Position numbers and translations under genes: made by a program. Of a stretch of DNA of 64,000 nucleotides, positions 52,059-60,978 are shown in pieces (the stretch's first letter is position 1; every line of letters begins with the position of its first letter). This DNA is from Chryseobacterium glaciei (lineage in GTDB: Bacteria; Bacteroidota; Bacteroidia; Flavobacteriales; Weeksellaceae), in contig NZ_CP015199.1 in the NCBI RefSeq assembly GCF_001648155.1, forward strand, positions 930,001 through 994,000. The letters are read 5' to 3'. Under the pieces are notes generated by a model. The model saw nothing but the letters and a program-made list of their open reading frames with translations, ran no database searches and was not told the DNA's origin.

Positions 52059-53618
52059 TTATTTTGTACCGTAAATGATTTTTAACTGAATTCTATTGGC
52101 ATCTGTCGATTTAGATCCTATAAATACAGCTCTGTCTACAGCATATGGTGTTGATGTATATTGGTATCCTGCCAAAGCACCTGTTGATGTAGTTAAGAAG
52201 CTACCTAAATCAATTTTAAAATATTTATCCTCAATAGCCTGATTATTAAGATTCCCCTCAATAATATCTTTTACAGATTTTGTGACTGTAAAGTCATAAT
52301 ATGATTGGGTTTTGTCAAGATCGTAAGTTCGGTAAATTGCAAAATTGTTAGATCCCGTTAAATTCAATAAATCTGTTGTAAATGCTGTGGTAACTTTAGG
52401 CTTTGTAGGATCTGTTGTTCTATCAATATCTCTTTGAACAATAGTAAAGTTTTTAGGCTTTGCATATTTATTTGTCCAAACAGGATCTGTATACATTCTA
52501 ATTTTAGCACTGATAATAGCTGCTTTATTATTTTGATACAATTCTTTAAGATCTTTAATTGTTTGCGTAGAAAGCTTAACTCCTATTGAAGGACCTCCCA
52601 TTCCTTGTGTGTACAGTTTTTCATCACCTAATTCTTTATTTCCTAAAACGTAAGTAGAAAATTGAGAGCTTCTCTCATATTTATAGTTTGCAATATGAGC
52701 ATTCGCAGAACCTAAAGCAAATGTATAAGTTGATTGAGGTCTTGTCGTAGTATTATTTTCAGTCTTATCATTTTTATAATACATTACTAACTCCATATCA
52801 TTAGGAGAGAATTGTATTAAATAAGCATCATCTTCATCAACAGAAAGTTTCAGACCTTTGAAGTGTCTGATGAAATTTGAAACATCACTAAGTTCAGGCT
52901 GACCTTTTTTATCAATAATTTTAGTTTTAAAGAAACTAGGTGATAAAGGAATTCTAAAGCCAGTTGCAGAAGTAAACAATGAAGACGCATCAGAATCTTT
53001 AGTAATTGCTACAGAATTTACTGTTCCCGTAAAATCTTTAGTTCCAATTTCTTGTCCAATTGTATAAGCTTTGTTTGAATAAGCTATATCTGCAGGACCA
53101 TTTAAGAACTCAGTTACTTCATTTACTCTTATCGTAAGTTTTGGAGATTTTGTTCTACCGTATTTTATTGCAGGATAAGTATTTACAACTTTTTTAGCAG
53201 CTACACTTCCATCCGGATAGATGTAATCTTCATTCGTAGTCGTTGTAATAGAATCTGAAGCATACGTTGGCTTAATTACCAACACCACAGAATCAACTGT
53301 AGGATTAGTCCCAAAATCAGGATTATATGCTGGTAGTCTTAATTGTGTATAATAAGCAGCTTTTTGCTTACCAAACTGAGCATCTTTTACAGCGCCCAAA
53401 GTTGCATACCCTAATTTAGAAGCATCACTTCTGATACTATCATTATTATTAATATTATAGGCAATAAGAGGATAAGAAACCTCCTCGCCATGTGCAGCTC
53501 CGTCTAAGAATAATTGTTCTCCTAAAGAATCCGGATCGGGTTCGCAATTATAAAGCAATACACTTCCAAAAATCGCCAAAGAAAGAATGGCGAAAGCTTT
53601 TTTAATATTATAAGTCAT
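52059..53618 (-). CDS. DUF4270 family outer-membrane-type lipoprotein
   Basis: 519 residues with lipobox VLLYNC (Cys25). The body is beta-rich with the family-like segments LGYATLGAVKDAQFGKQKAAYYTQLRL and SVVLVIKPTY. Members occur widely in Bacteroidetes next to glmS and a starch-synthase-like gene, as here, but their job is unknown. The glmS neighbour hints at a link to cell-envelope supply (inference). It starts 13 bp after the GT5 gene, so co-transcription is likely. Confidence 0.85.
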   Translation of the reverse strand: MTYNIKKAFAILSLAIFGSVLLYNCEPDPDSLGEQLFLDGAAHGEEVSYPLIAYNINNNDSIRSDASKLGYATLGAVKDAQFGKQKAAYYTQLRLPAYNPDFGTNPTVDSVVLVIKPTYASDSITTTTNEDYIYPDGSVAAKKVVNTYPAIKYGRTKSPKLTIRVNEVTEFLNGPADIAYSNKAYTIGQEIGTKDFTGTVNSVAITKDSDASSLFTSATGFRIPLSPSFFKTKIIDKKGQPELSDVSNFIRHFKGLKLSVDEDDAYLIQFSPNDMELVMYYKNDKTENNTTTRPQSTYTFALGSANAHIANYKYERSSQFSTYVLGNKELGDEKLYTQGMGGPSIGVKLSTQTIKDLKELYQNNKAAIISAKIRMYTDPVWTNKYAKPKNFTIVQRDIDRTTDPTKPKVTTAFTTDLLNLTGSNNFAIYRTYDLDKTQSYYDFTVTKSVKDIIEGNLNNQAIEDKYFKIDLGSFLTTSTGALAGYQYTSTPYAVDRAVFIGSKSTDANRIQLKIIYGTK

Positions 53619-53631
53619 TAAAATGTGTTTT

Positions 53632-54402
53632 TTAATAAAGTTGGTTTATAGAATCCACATCGAGATATTCCGATTTTGGAGTTGACGTTTCGTTGAAGGC
53701 TTTATCTAAGTCTCCATCTAGAAATTCGTCTCCTTTTACTACTGCGTCTACATACTTCATGCTTTCGATTACAAAACTTTGAACACTCGGATTATCTAAC
53801 GCTTTTAATCCTGAAATATTGTCGAATTTCAATTTTTCACCGATATTTTTATCAAAAGGTGCATCTTTCTCATTGTATAATGAAAGAACGATTTTTGCAT
53901 CTTTGAAATAAGTATCAGATTCGTAATATGTTTTAAGATAAATTGGAACGAAAGAAGCCATCCAGCCATTAAGGTGAATTACATCAGGAACCCAGTTTAG
54001 TTTCTTGATAGTCTCAATTACTCCTCTTGCAAAGAAAATTGCTCTCTCGTCGTTATCATCGAAAGGAGTTCCTTCATCATCAAAATAATATTGTTTTCTT
54101 TTGAAGTACTCTTCATTGTCTATAAAGTACACCTGCAGTCTTTCCCCCGGAAGAGACGCTACTTTAATAATTAAGGGTTGATCTAGATCGTTAATAATAA
54201 TATTCATTCCAGAAAGACGGATAACCTCGTGTAATTGGAACTTTCTCTCACTTATTTGTCCAAATCTTGGCATAAAAACTCTTACATCATTGCCTTCTTG
54301 GTGCATCTTAAGTGCCATTTTGTTTACCACTGCAGCCATATTCGTGTCTTCTTGATATGGATACATCTCTGTAGTAATGTACAGTATTTTTTGATTCGGC
54401 AT
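53632..54402 (-). CDS. glycogen/starch synthase-like protein, N-terminal GT5 half only
   Basis: 256 residues matching only the N-terminal catalytic-type domain of GT5 glycogen synthase (KILYITTEMYPYQEDTNMAAVVNKMALKM; PDVIHLNGWMASFVPIYLK). The usual C-terminal Rossmann half with the ADP-glucose-binding residues is missing, and the gene ends naturally before the DUF4270 gene. So it may be a non-catalytic or regulatory derivative. It is the first gene of the unit with DUF4270 and glmS. A -7 box on the minus strand (54441-54448) precedes it. Confidence 0.85.
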   Translation of the reverse strand: MPNQKILYITTEMYPYQEDTNMAAVVNKMALKMHQEGNDVRVFMPRFGQISERKFQLHEVIRLSGMNIIINDLDQPLIIKVASLPGERLQVYFIDNEEYFKRKQYYFDDEGTPFDDNDERAIFFARGVIETIKKLNWVPDVIHLNGWMASFVPIYLKTYYESDTYFKDAKIVLSLYNEKDAPFDKNIGEKLKFDNISGLKALDNPSVQSFVIESMKYVDAVVKGDEFLDGDLDKAFNETSTPKSEYLDVDSINQLY

Positions 54403-54440
54403 AAACTTCTATCTAATTTTTGTAAAAATGCTTTAATGTG

Positions 54441-54448
54441 CAAAATTA
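54441..54448 (-). promoter_or_regulatory. -7 box of the GT5-DUF4270-glmS unit
   Basis: TAATTTTG on the minus strand, 38 bp before the ATG. Confidence 0.5.
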
Positions 54449-54544
54449 CAAAAAAACATCCAACATTATTTTAATTAACATTTTTTTACGATAATTCCCT
54501 TTTCCAAATTGCTAAAAACGCATTTTATTATATGATATTTTTAG

Positions 54545-54552
54545 TATTTTTG
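54545..54552 (+). promoter_or_regulatory. -7 box of panC
   Basis: TATTTTTG, 20 bp before the ATG; no well-placed TTTG upstream. Confidence 0.55.
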
Positions 54553-54572
54553 AATTGCTATTAAAATAAACT

Positions 54573-55421
54573 ATGGAAGTTCTAAAAAACAAAAAAACAC
54601 TTCAGGATTTCATTGAAAGACAGAAAGAAATGGGTAAAAGGATAGGTTTTGCACCTACGATGGGGGCTTTGCATAATGGCCATTTATCCCTGTATGAGGC
54701 AGCTAGAAAAGAAAATGATCTTGTAGTTTCTTCAATTTTTGTAAACCCGACTCAGTTTAATAATCCTGAAGATCTGGAAAAATACCCACGAGATATTAAT
54801 AGAGATGTCTTAATTTTAAAGAATTCAGGGCTTGTGGATGCGGTTTATATTCCAAATGTTGAAGATATTTACCCTGAAAAAGCAGTAAGCCAACATTATG
54901 ATTATGATGGATTGGAGAATGAAATGGAAGGAAAATCCAGACCGGGGCATTTTGACGGTGTAGGAACTGTTGTAGAAGAGCTTTTCAATCAGGTAAAACC
55001 AGACAACGCTTATTTTGGTGAAAAAGACTTCCAACAATTGGCTATTATTAAAAAAATGGTCGAAAAGAAGCAACTTACCGTAAAAATAAAAGGAGTTCCT
55101 ATTTATAGAGCAGAAAATGGTTTAGCATTAAGTTCAAGAAACCAAAGACTTCATGAAGACAGAAGAGAGGCTTCAAAGATTATTTTTGAGACTTTAAATA
55201 AAGTGAATGATTGGTTCAGAGTTGTAACGATTGCGGAGATCAAAGAAAGAGTCCAAGATATTATGGATCATCAGCAAGGCATGCAGTTGGAATATTTCCT
55301 TATTGCGGACGAAGAAACTTTAAAGGAAACAGATTTCTTTTATAAGGACAGAAATTTCAGAGCGTTTATCGTTGTAATGGTAGATGGTGTGAGATTGATC
55401 GACAATATGCATTTAGATTAA
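54573..55421 (+). CDS. panC: pantothenate synthetase (pantoate-beta-alanine ligase)
   Basis: 282 residues, last step of pantothenate synthesis, joining pantoate and beta-alanine at the expense of ATP. The ATP-binding HxGH motif is HNGH (His34, His37) within APTMGALHNGHLSL, and the second motif appears as LALSSRNQRL near 186. The PGHFDGVGTVVEELFN and NAYFGEKDFQQL blocks are typical. No panD follows within the window. It is divergent from the GT5 gene and ends at a terminator. Confidence 0.97.
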   Translation: MEVLKNKKTLQDFIERQKEMGKRIGFAPTMGALHNGHLSLYEAARKENDLVVSSIFVNPTQFNNPEDLEKYPRDINRDVLILKNSGLVDAVYIPNVEDIYPEKAVSQHYDYDGLENEMEGKSRPGHFDGVGTVVEELFNQVKPDNAYFGEKDFQQLAIIKKMVEKKQLTVKIKGVPIYRAENGLALSSRNQRLHEDRREASKIIFETLNKVNDWFRVVTIAEIKERVQDIMDHQQGMQLEYFLIADEETLKETDFFYKDRNFRAFIVVMVDGVRLIDNMHLD

Positions 55422-55446
55422 AAAATTCCATACAAAATATAAATAG

Positions 55447-55477
55447 GCGTTATCTTTTTTAAGTGACGCTTTTTTTA
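55447..55477 (+). terminator. terminator after panC
   Basis: Short stem GCGTTA / TGACGC with a T-rich loop and eight following T residues. Confidence 0.65.
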
Positions 55478-55584
55478 TGTTTTAATTCAAAATTTATTAT
55501 TGATGAAATGATGAAGATTAAATATTTGTTTAAGTAAATCTTAGAAGATTAATTTTAAAAACTGATTTGTTCTTGAGTATATAT

Positions 55585-55618
55585 AAAAAATCAAAGGCCA
55601 CCGTTAGGAAGCCTTTGA
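55585..55618 (-). terminator. terminator of the tRNA cluster
   Basis: Perfect stem TCAAAGGC / GCCTTTGA with a 12-nt loop and T6 on the minus strand. Confidence 0.85.
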
Positions 55619-55671
55619 ACACCAAATCACAAAATATTAATATGAAAAAAATTTACTTTTCAGTAAACTTG

Positions 55672-55744
55672 TGACCCGGCTGGGATTCGAACCCAGGACC
55701 CATACATTAAAAGTGTATTGCTCTACCAGCTGAGCTACCGAGTC
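55672..55744 (-). tRNA. tRNA-Lys (anticodon TTT), copy 2 of the cluster
   Basis: 73-nt class I tRNA. Acceptor GACTCGG pairs with CCGGGTC (one G-U), discriminator A, anticodon loop CTTTTAA, T arm GGTTCGAATCC. Identical in sequence to the tRNA at 55945-56017, including short flanks. Confidence 0.97.
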
Positions 55745-55821
55745 GGTCACTAAATTTTAAGATTGCAAAAGTATGAAAAATAATTCACATCTTAAAATAA
55801 AATTTCAATTTTCTTTGCAGT

Positions 55822-55904
55822 GCCTGCGACTGGATTCGAACCAGCACATCCTTAGGAAACCACCCCCTCAAGATGGCGTGTCTACCAATTTCACCACGCA
55901 GGCT
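55822..55904 (-). tRNA. tRNA-Leu (anticodon GAG)
   Basis: 83-nt class II tRNA. Acceptor GCCTGCG / CGCAGGC, discriminator A, anticodon stem CCATC/GGTGG with loop TTGAGGG (anticodon GAG), long variable arm, T arm GGTTCGAATCC. Lies between the two tRNA-Lys copies. Confidence 0.95.
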
Positions 55905-55944
55905 AAAAAGAATTACAAAAATCTAGTAATCATTTTTTCGCTTG

Positions 55945-56017
55945 TGACCCGGCTGGGATTCGAACCCAGGACCCATACATTAAAAGTGTATTGCTCTACC
56001 AGCTGAGCTACCGAGTC
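55945..56017 (-). tRNA. tRNA-Lys (anticodon TTT), copy 1 of the cluster
   Basis: 73-nt class I tRNA, identical to 55672-55744 and first in the minus-strand transcription unit. The identity extends to GTGACC / GGTCAC flanks. Confidence 0.97.
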
Positions 56018-56071
56018 GGTCACTTTATTATCAAGTTTTGTTGTGAGTAACGTCCCTTGTTTTGAGTGGTG

Positions 56072-56101
56072 CAAAGATATAGCTTTTTTTTATTTCTCAA
56101 A
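56072..56101 (-). promoter_or_regulatory. promoter of the tRNA-Lys/Leu/Lys operon
   Basis: On the minus strand TTTG (56098-56101), 18-bp spacer, TATCTTTG (56072-56079): near-consensus. Transcription would begin about 50 nt before the first tRNA. Confidence 0.7.
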
Positions 56102-56132
56102 ACTTTTTCGCAAATTTGTTTAAAATAAATTC

Positions 56133-56648
56133 ATGATAATTTCACTGGTAGGATACATGGGGAGTGGCAAATCTCACATTTCCAAAATATTAAGCGAAAA
56201 AATAAATTTTAAATTAATTGACCTAGATAAAGAGATTTCTAGGCGAAATAAATTAACCATTCCTGAAATATTCGAAAAAAAGGGAGAAATTCACTTTAGA
56301 AAGCTGGAAAGAGAAACTTTGGAAGAGCTCTTGGCTACGGAAGAAAATCTTGTTTTAAGCCTGGGTGGAGGAACTCCTGTTTATTACAATAACATGGAAA
56401 TTGTAAATCTTAACTCTAAGAGCGTATTTTTAAGAGCTTCGATTCAAACTTTATCAGAAAGGATTTCAAAACAAAAAGAGAAAAGGCCGATAATAGCCAA
56501 CATTTCGGATGAAAACCTTTCTGAGTTTATTGCTAAACATTTATTCGAAAGAAACGAATTCTATAGCAAAGCACAGTTTAATATCATTACAGACTCGCGA
56601 GAACCGGAAGATATCGTTAATGAAATCATTGAAAAACTATATTTATAA
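56133..56648 (+). CDS. aroK: shikimate kinase
   Basis: 171 residues, phosphorylates shikimate at O3 in aromatic amino acid synthesis. The P-loop is GYMGSGKS (7-14). The shikimate-binding Asp is in LIDLDKEISRR, and the LSLGGGTP block and RPIIA lid segment are present. Length is normal. It overlaps the end of the convergent S4 gene by 6 bp. A promoter is not obvious; transcription could start near the divergent tRNA promoter. Confidence 0.96.
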   Translation: MIISLVGYMGSGKSHISKILSEKINFKLIDLDKEISRRNKLTIPEIFEKKGEIHFRKLERETLEELLATEENLVLSLGGGTPVYYNNMEIVNLNSKSVFLRASIQTLSERISKQKEKRPIIANISDENLSEFIAKHLFERNEFYSKAQFNIITDSREPEDIVNEIIEKLYL

Positions 56649-57104
56649 GTCTTTCTCATTGTTTTCATCTTCGTTTGAATCATTGGAGTCACCTGTTTCG
56701 CCAAAAAAGTCATCCCAGTCTGTGAAATCTCCGGAAATATCGTTTCCTGAATATTCATCCATGTCTCGTCTATCTTTTTTGGTGGGTCTTCCCTCTCCTC
56801 TGGTTCTGTAATAATCTTGGGTCATTTTACGCAGTTTGAGTGTTTCATACTGCTCTTTGTCCGTCACGTCCTTGATATGAAGCGGAACCAACTTGGCGCC
56901 CATTCTGCTTTTAGGGATTTGGATGACCTTAATTTTGTAATCAATCTGATTTTTACGGATTTTAATGACATCTCCTTCCTTCACTTCTTTAGAAGACTTT
57001 ACAACCGATTCGCCAATGGAAACTCTATTTTTCTTAATCTCCTCAGTAGCAATGGTTCTGGTCTTATAAAAACGAATGCTCCATAAAAATTTATCTATTC
57101 TCAT
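56643..57104 (-). CDS. S4-domain RNA-binding protein (Hsp15/HslR-like)
   Basis: 153 residues. The S4 domain occupies the first 60 residues (MRIDKFLWSIRFYKTRTIATEEIKKNRVSI). A basic linker (LRKMTQDYYRTRGEGRPTKKDRR) follows, and an acidic tail rich in Asp/Glu/Asn ends the protein. Hsp15 binds stalled 50S subunits carrying nascent chain; this assignment is by S4 position and size. The stop overlaps aroK by 6 bp on the opposite strand. Confidence 0.9.
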   Translation of the reverse strand: MRIDKFLWSIRFYKTRTIATEEIKKNRVSIGESVVKSSKEVKEGDVIKIRKNQIDYKIKVIQIPKSRMGAKLVPLHIKDVTDKEQYETLKLRKMTQDYYRTRGEGRPTKKDRRDMDEYSGNDISGDFTDWDDFFGETGDSNDSNEDENNEKDL

Positions 57105-57113
57105 AATTTTTTA

Positions 57114-57121
57114 TACTTTTG
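57114..57121 (+). promoter_or_regulatory. -7 box of the 57160 lipoprotein
   Basis: TACTTTTG, 38 bp before the ATG and just upstream of the divergent S4 start. Confidence 0.5.
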
Positions 57122-57159
57122 TCGTTATATTATTTGTAAAGTAATCAAAGTTTTTTGAA

Positions 57160-57915
57160 ATGAAAAAAATATTTTTATATATCCTTGCGGGATCACTGTG
57201 CTTTTCTGCTTGTAAAAAGGATGATGATGTTGAAAATTATGTAGAACCAGAAGACATCGGAGTACAAAATACCTATGACGACCAGTCTATCCAAAAGTTT
57301 TTAGATGCCAATTATTTGGATACTCAAGGAAATATAAAGCCTTTCAGCGCAACAGATACGGCTGATGATAATTATAAAAAACTATCTCAGTTGGCGCCAG
57401 TAACGCTTCCTTCAGGAGTAATTTATATCAAAAGAGCTAATGCTCAGCCTGAAGATGCACCAGCAACAGCACCGGGCAAAACAATTGGAGCTACAGACAT
57501 TACAAGAATCATGATGAGAGCTAAAACTTATCTTGGAGCCAATACAAATGGAGACGTAGCATTTATCTCTGGTACGGATATGACAGGATATAACACGATC
57601 GATGTATCAGGTTCTCCCGTAATAGATCCAAAGTTTTATTATATTGATCCACTAAATGATCCTTTAATAACTCAAGCAACAACTGATGCTGCAAAACAAC
57701 CAAGTTATTACGTAATTGAAGGTTATAATGAAGCTTTACAAAAATTTAAAGCTTTTGATCAGACTGATGGTTCTCCTTATAACTTACAAGGTGTAATTAT
57801 TGTTCCTTCAAGAGCTGCCTTTGCAAGAGACGCTCACTACAATTACAGTGGTTACTCTTTCAGAAACAGAACTTTCGTTTTCAACTTCCAGGTTTATAAA
57901 ACGACTGCCAGATAA
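57160..57915 (+). CDS. lipoprotein with FKBP-type peptidyl-prolyl isomerase-like domain
   Basis: 251 residues with lipobox CFSAC (Cys18) and a Lys/Asp-rich start of the mature protein. The C-terminal 130 residues look like an FKBP fold: VIEGYNEALQKFKAFDQ, then LQGVIIVPSRAAFARDAHY and a final FVFNFQVYK strand. Similar lipoproteins include GldI of the flavobacteria, but this one is not clearly GldI. The catalytic aromatic residues are only partly recognisable, so isomerase activity is uncertain. Single gene with its own promoter and terminator. Confidence 0.8.
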   Translation: MKKIFLYILAGSLCFSACKKDDDVENYVEPEDIGVQNTYDDQSIQKFLDANYLDTQGNIKPFSATDTADDNYKKLSQLAPVTLPSGVIYIKRANAQPEDAPATAPGKTIGATDITRIMMRAKTYLGANTNGDVAFISGTDMTGYNTIDVSGSPVIDPKFYYIDPLNDPLITQATTDAAKQPSYYVIEGYNEALQKFKAFDQTDGSPYNLQGVIIVPSRAAFARDAHYNYSGYSFRNRTFVFNFQVYKTTAR

Positions 57916-57940
57916 GAAATATTCAATCTATAAAATAACA

Positions 57941-57974
57941 AACCCGCTATGAAATTCGTAGCGGGTTTTATTTT
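57941..57974 (+). terminator. terminator after 57160-57915
   Basis: Stem AACCCGCTA / TAGCGGGTT with a 9-nt loop, then TTATTTT. Confidence 0.85.
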
Positions 57975-57992
57975 GAAATTATTTTTAGTCGT

Positions 57993-59510
57993 TCAAGATC
58001 TTGCTTTCTGCTTTACATTTCCTAAAATATCCGGGAAATAAAGGTCTGCCAGATGATCAAACTCATCACCTCTCATAAACATTGTGGCATCTACTTCTTC
58101 GTATGAAGTTCTTCCTGCTGCTGCAATTAATTCGTTACAAGTATGAAGTGTATTTTTATGAAAATGGTATACTCTTTCTGCTTTATCTGTAACATCAAGA
58201 CCTTTTATCAGCATTTTATCCTGCGTTGCAACACCTGTTGGACACTTGTTGTTATTACATCTCAGCGCCTGAATACACCCTAAAGAAAACATAAATCCTC
58301 TCGCATTATTACACATATCTGCACCCATTGCAACGGCTCTCAGAATATCTAAACTTGTTAAGACTTTTCCGCTGGCAATCACTCTCAATTTATCTCTTAC
58401 ATTATAACTGTTCAAGGTTCTGTTAACAAAGATCAAAGCAGGTTCTAAAGGCATTCCTACTCCATCAGAAAATTCTGGCGGTGCGGCTCCGGTTCCTCCT
58501 TCTGCTCCATCGATTGTGATGAAATCAGGGTAAATTTTAAGAACATTCATTTGAACACAGATGTCGTCAAATTCTTTGGTATCACCGATACATAATTTAA
58601 ATCCGACAGGTTTTCCTCCGGAAAGTTCTCTTAATTGCTGAACAAATCTCAACAATCCTGCAGCATTAGAAAATGCTGAATGTGAAGGCGGAGAAATAAT
58701 CGTCACTCCCGGTGTGACGTGACGGATTTTTGCAATCTCAGGGGTATTTTTCACTCCCGGTAAAACTCCACCGTGACCTGGTTTTGCACCTTGAGATAAT
58801 TTAATCTCGATCATCTTCACATTAGGAAGATTGGAATATTTTGTAAACAATTCAGGGTTAAATTTACCTTCATCATCTCTACAACCAAAATATCCTGTCC
58901 CGATTTGCCAGCAGAGGTCACCTCCTTCCAAATGGTGGGGAGAAATCCCTCCTTCACCTGTGTTGTGGTAAAAATTTCCTTTTTTGGCACCTTTATTTAA
59001 AGAAATCTGAGCTCTATCGCTTAAAGCTCCAAAACTCATTGCCGAAATATTAAATAAAGAAGCATGATAAGGCTGAGAACACTGCTCCCCTCCTACCCAA
59101 ACTCTCGGCAGTTCTTCTGCAGGAGATTTAGCATAAATGGAATGTTTAATTCCTTCATATTTTCTATGATTAACTTCTAACTGAGTCCCAAAAGGTACTG
59201 TATCACTCAAGTTTTTTGCACGTCTGTACACTGCCGAACGTTGATTTCTTGGAAATGGCTTCCCATCCGTCTCTCTTTCGATGAAATATTGCTGCATTTC
59301 GGGCGAAATACTCTCGAAAAAGTATCTGAAGTACCCAACAACAGGAAAGTTCCGTAAAATAGCGTGTTTAGACTGATAGGCGTTGTATACGCCCAATGCA
59401 TAGAACGCAGACAAAGAAATTGGTATCCAATAATCTGCCCGGATTAGTAAAGCTACAATCCATGCAACAGTTACTAATACAATTCCCCAAGATAAAAACT
59501 TATCTCTCAT
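57993..59510 (-). CDS. FMN-binding glutamate synthase family protein with two N-terminal transmembrane helices
   Basis: 505 residues. Two hydrophobic helices at the start (about 6-45) anchor a cytoplasmic barrel homologous to the central FMN/synthase domain of GltB: FNISAMSFGALSDRAQ, GEGGISPHHLEGG, KLSQGAKPGHGGVLPG, FITIDGAEGGTGAAP. The Cys cluster for an iron-sulfur centre is present near 415 (CNNNKCPTGVAT). It lacks the glutaminase domain, so it is not a complete glutamate synthase, and its substrate is unknown. It lies 54 bp beyond the mtaB start-to-stop spacer, same strand. Confidence 0.9.
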   Translation of the reverse strand: MRDKFLSWGIVLVTVAWIVALLIRADYWIPISLSAFYALGVYNAYQSKHAILRNFPVVGYFRYFFESISPEMQQYFIERETDGKPFPRNQRSAVYRRAKNLSDTVPFGTQLEVNHRKYEGIKHSIYAKSPAEELPRVWVGGEQCSQPYHASLFNISAMSFGALSDRAQISLNKGAKKGNFYHNTGEGGISPHHLEGGDLCWQIGTGYFGCRDDEGKFNPELFTKYSNLPNVKMIEIKLSQGAKPGHGGVLPGVKNTPEIAKIRHVTPGVTIISPPSHSAFSNAAGLLRFVQQLRELSGGKPVGFKLCIGDTKEFDDICVQMNVLKIYPDFITIDGAEGGTGAAPPEFSDGVGMPLEPALIFVNRTLNSYNVRDKLRVIASGKVLTSLDILRAVAMGADMCNNARGFMFSLGCIQALRCNNNKCPTGVATQDKMLIKGLDVTDKAERVYHFHKNTLHTCNELIAAAGRTSYEEVDATMFMRGDEFDHLADLYFPDILGNVKQKARS

Positions 59511-59564
59511 AGAATGTAATATTTAAAAGTTAAAAATAAATTTAGTAGAAATTTTGCAAAGAGA

Positions 59565-60911
59565 CTACACTTTTGCTAAAAAACTTTCATAAGAAGATTG
59601 CACAGAAACCGTGCCATCTGACAGTATTTTTTCTAAATTCAGAAATTCGATCTGGTTTACAGACGCTTGATCAAAATCTTTTTGCACTCGCACATAATTT
59701 TCTGTGAAGCCAAACATTTTACCATCCTTATTTTCATGCTCCCAAAGAACAGGAAGCGTTTTGCCTAATTGTGTTTGATAAAATGCCATCTTTTTCTTTT
59801 CAGAAAGGATTCTAAGCATTTTATTACGTTTTTTTCTTTCAGGAATCGGAACAACGCCATCCATACCTACAGCTTCCGTATTTTCTCTTTCAGAATAAGT
59901 GAAAACATGTAAATATGTGATTGGAAGATCATTCAGAAAGTTATACGTTTCCATAAATCTTTCCTCAGTTTCTCCCGGAAAACCAACGATTACATCAACA
60001 CCAATAGCCGCATCAGGCATTACCTCACGGATTTTATTGACTCTGTCGTTGTATAATTTCGTTAAATAACGACGTTTCATTTTTTTCAACAAATCATCGC
60101 ATCCCGATTGTAACGGAATGTGAAAATGTGGAACAAAACTTTTACTTTTAGAAACCAATTCGATGCTTTCATCCTTTAAAAGATTCGGCTCGATAGAAGA
60201 AATACGGATTCTTTCGATCCCTTCAACCTGATCAAGCTCTGAAATTAAGTCTAAGAAAGTATGTTCGTGTCTTTTATTACCGAATTCGCCTTTTCCGTAA
60301 TCACCGATGTTTACACCTGTAAGAACGATTTCTTTGATGTCTCTGGCAGCAATTTCTTTGGCATTATTCAGTACATTTTCGATGGTGTCTGATCGAGAAA
60401 TCCCTCTGGCTAGAGGAATTGTACAATACGTACATTTATAATCACAACCATCCTGAACTTTCAAAAAAGCTCTGGTTCTGTCTCCGATCGAGTAACTTCC
60501 GATAAAGAAATCAGTTTCTTCAATTTCACAAGAATGAACAACACCTTCGCTTTCAGATTTTTCTAAATCATCCAAATAGCTCAGAATATTGAATTTTTCT
60601 TTGGCTCCAAGAACCAAATCAACACCCGTGATTTGTGAAATTTCTTCAGGCTTCAACTGTGCATAACATCCAACGATCACTACCAAACCTTCCGGATTAG
60701 CTTTCATCGCTCTTTTTACGTGAAGTTTGCACTCACGGTCTGCGTTTTCAGTTACCGAACAGGTATTGATTACATAAATATCCGCTCTTTCATCAAAACT
60801 TACCTTATCATAACCGGCATCTGTTAATTGACGGGCAATAGTAGATGTTTCCGCAAAGTTTAATTTGCAGCCGAGCGTATGAAAAGCGGCAGTTCTATGA
60901 AAATGGGACAT
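59565..60911 (-). CDS. mtaB: tRNA t6A37 methylthiotransferase MtaB
   Basis: 448 residues, a radical-SAM enzyme adding a methylthio group to t6A37 (ms2t6A). Domains in order: UPF0004 (HTLGCKLNFAETSTIARQL, first cluster Cys), radical-SAM with CDYKCTYC near residues 155-162, and TRAM at the C-terminus. Its substrate nucleoside is made by TsaD, whose gene is also in this window (4672). A -7 box on the minus strand lies at 60938-60945. Confidence 0.96.
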   Translation of the reverse strand: MSHFHRTAAFHTLGCKLNFAETSTIARQLTDAGYDKVSFDERADIYVINTCSVTENADRECKLHVKRAMKANPEGLVVIVGCYAQLKPEEISQITGVDLVLGAKEKFNILSYLDDLEKSESEGVVHSCEIEETDFFIGSYSIGDRTRAFLKVQDGCDYKCTYCTIPLARGISRSDTIENVLNNAKEIAARDIKEIVLTGVNIGDYGKGEFGNKRHEHTFLDLISELDQVEGIERIRISSIEPNLLKDESIELVSKSKSFVPHFHIPLQSGCDDLLKKMKRRYLTKLYNDRVNKIREVMPDAAIGVDVIVGFPGETEERFMETYNFLNDLPITYLHVFTYSERENTEAVGMDGVVPIPERKKRNKMLRILSEKKKMAFYQTQLGKTLPVLWEHENKDGKMFGFTENYVRVQKDFDQASVNQIEFLNLEKILSDGTVSVQSSYESFLAKV

Positions 60912-60937
60912 TGAGTATTCCTGATTTTTTATGGGTG

Positions 60938-60945
60938 CAAAGATA
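60938..60945 (-). promoter_or_regulatory. -7 box of mtaB
   Basis: TATCTTTG on the minus strand, 26 bp before the ATG. Confidence 0.5.
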
Positions 60946-60978
60946 GTAATTTAAATAAAAACTCTGAATTGATTCAGT

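Noticed and set aside
53632..54402. Frameshifted full-length glycogen synthase
   Set aside because: The next 1.6 kb encodes a complete DUF4270 lipoprotein, so no second GT5 half is present in another frame.
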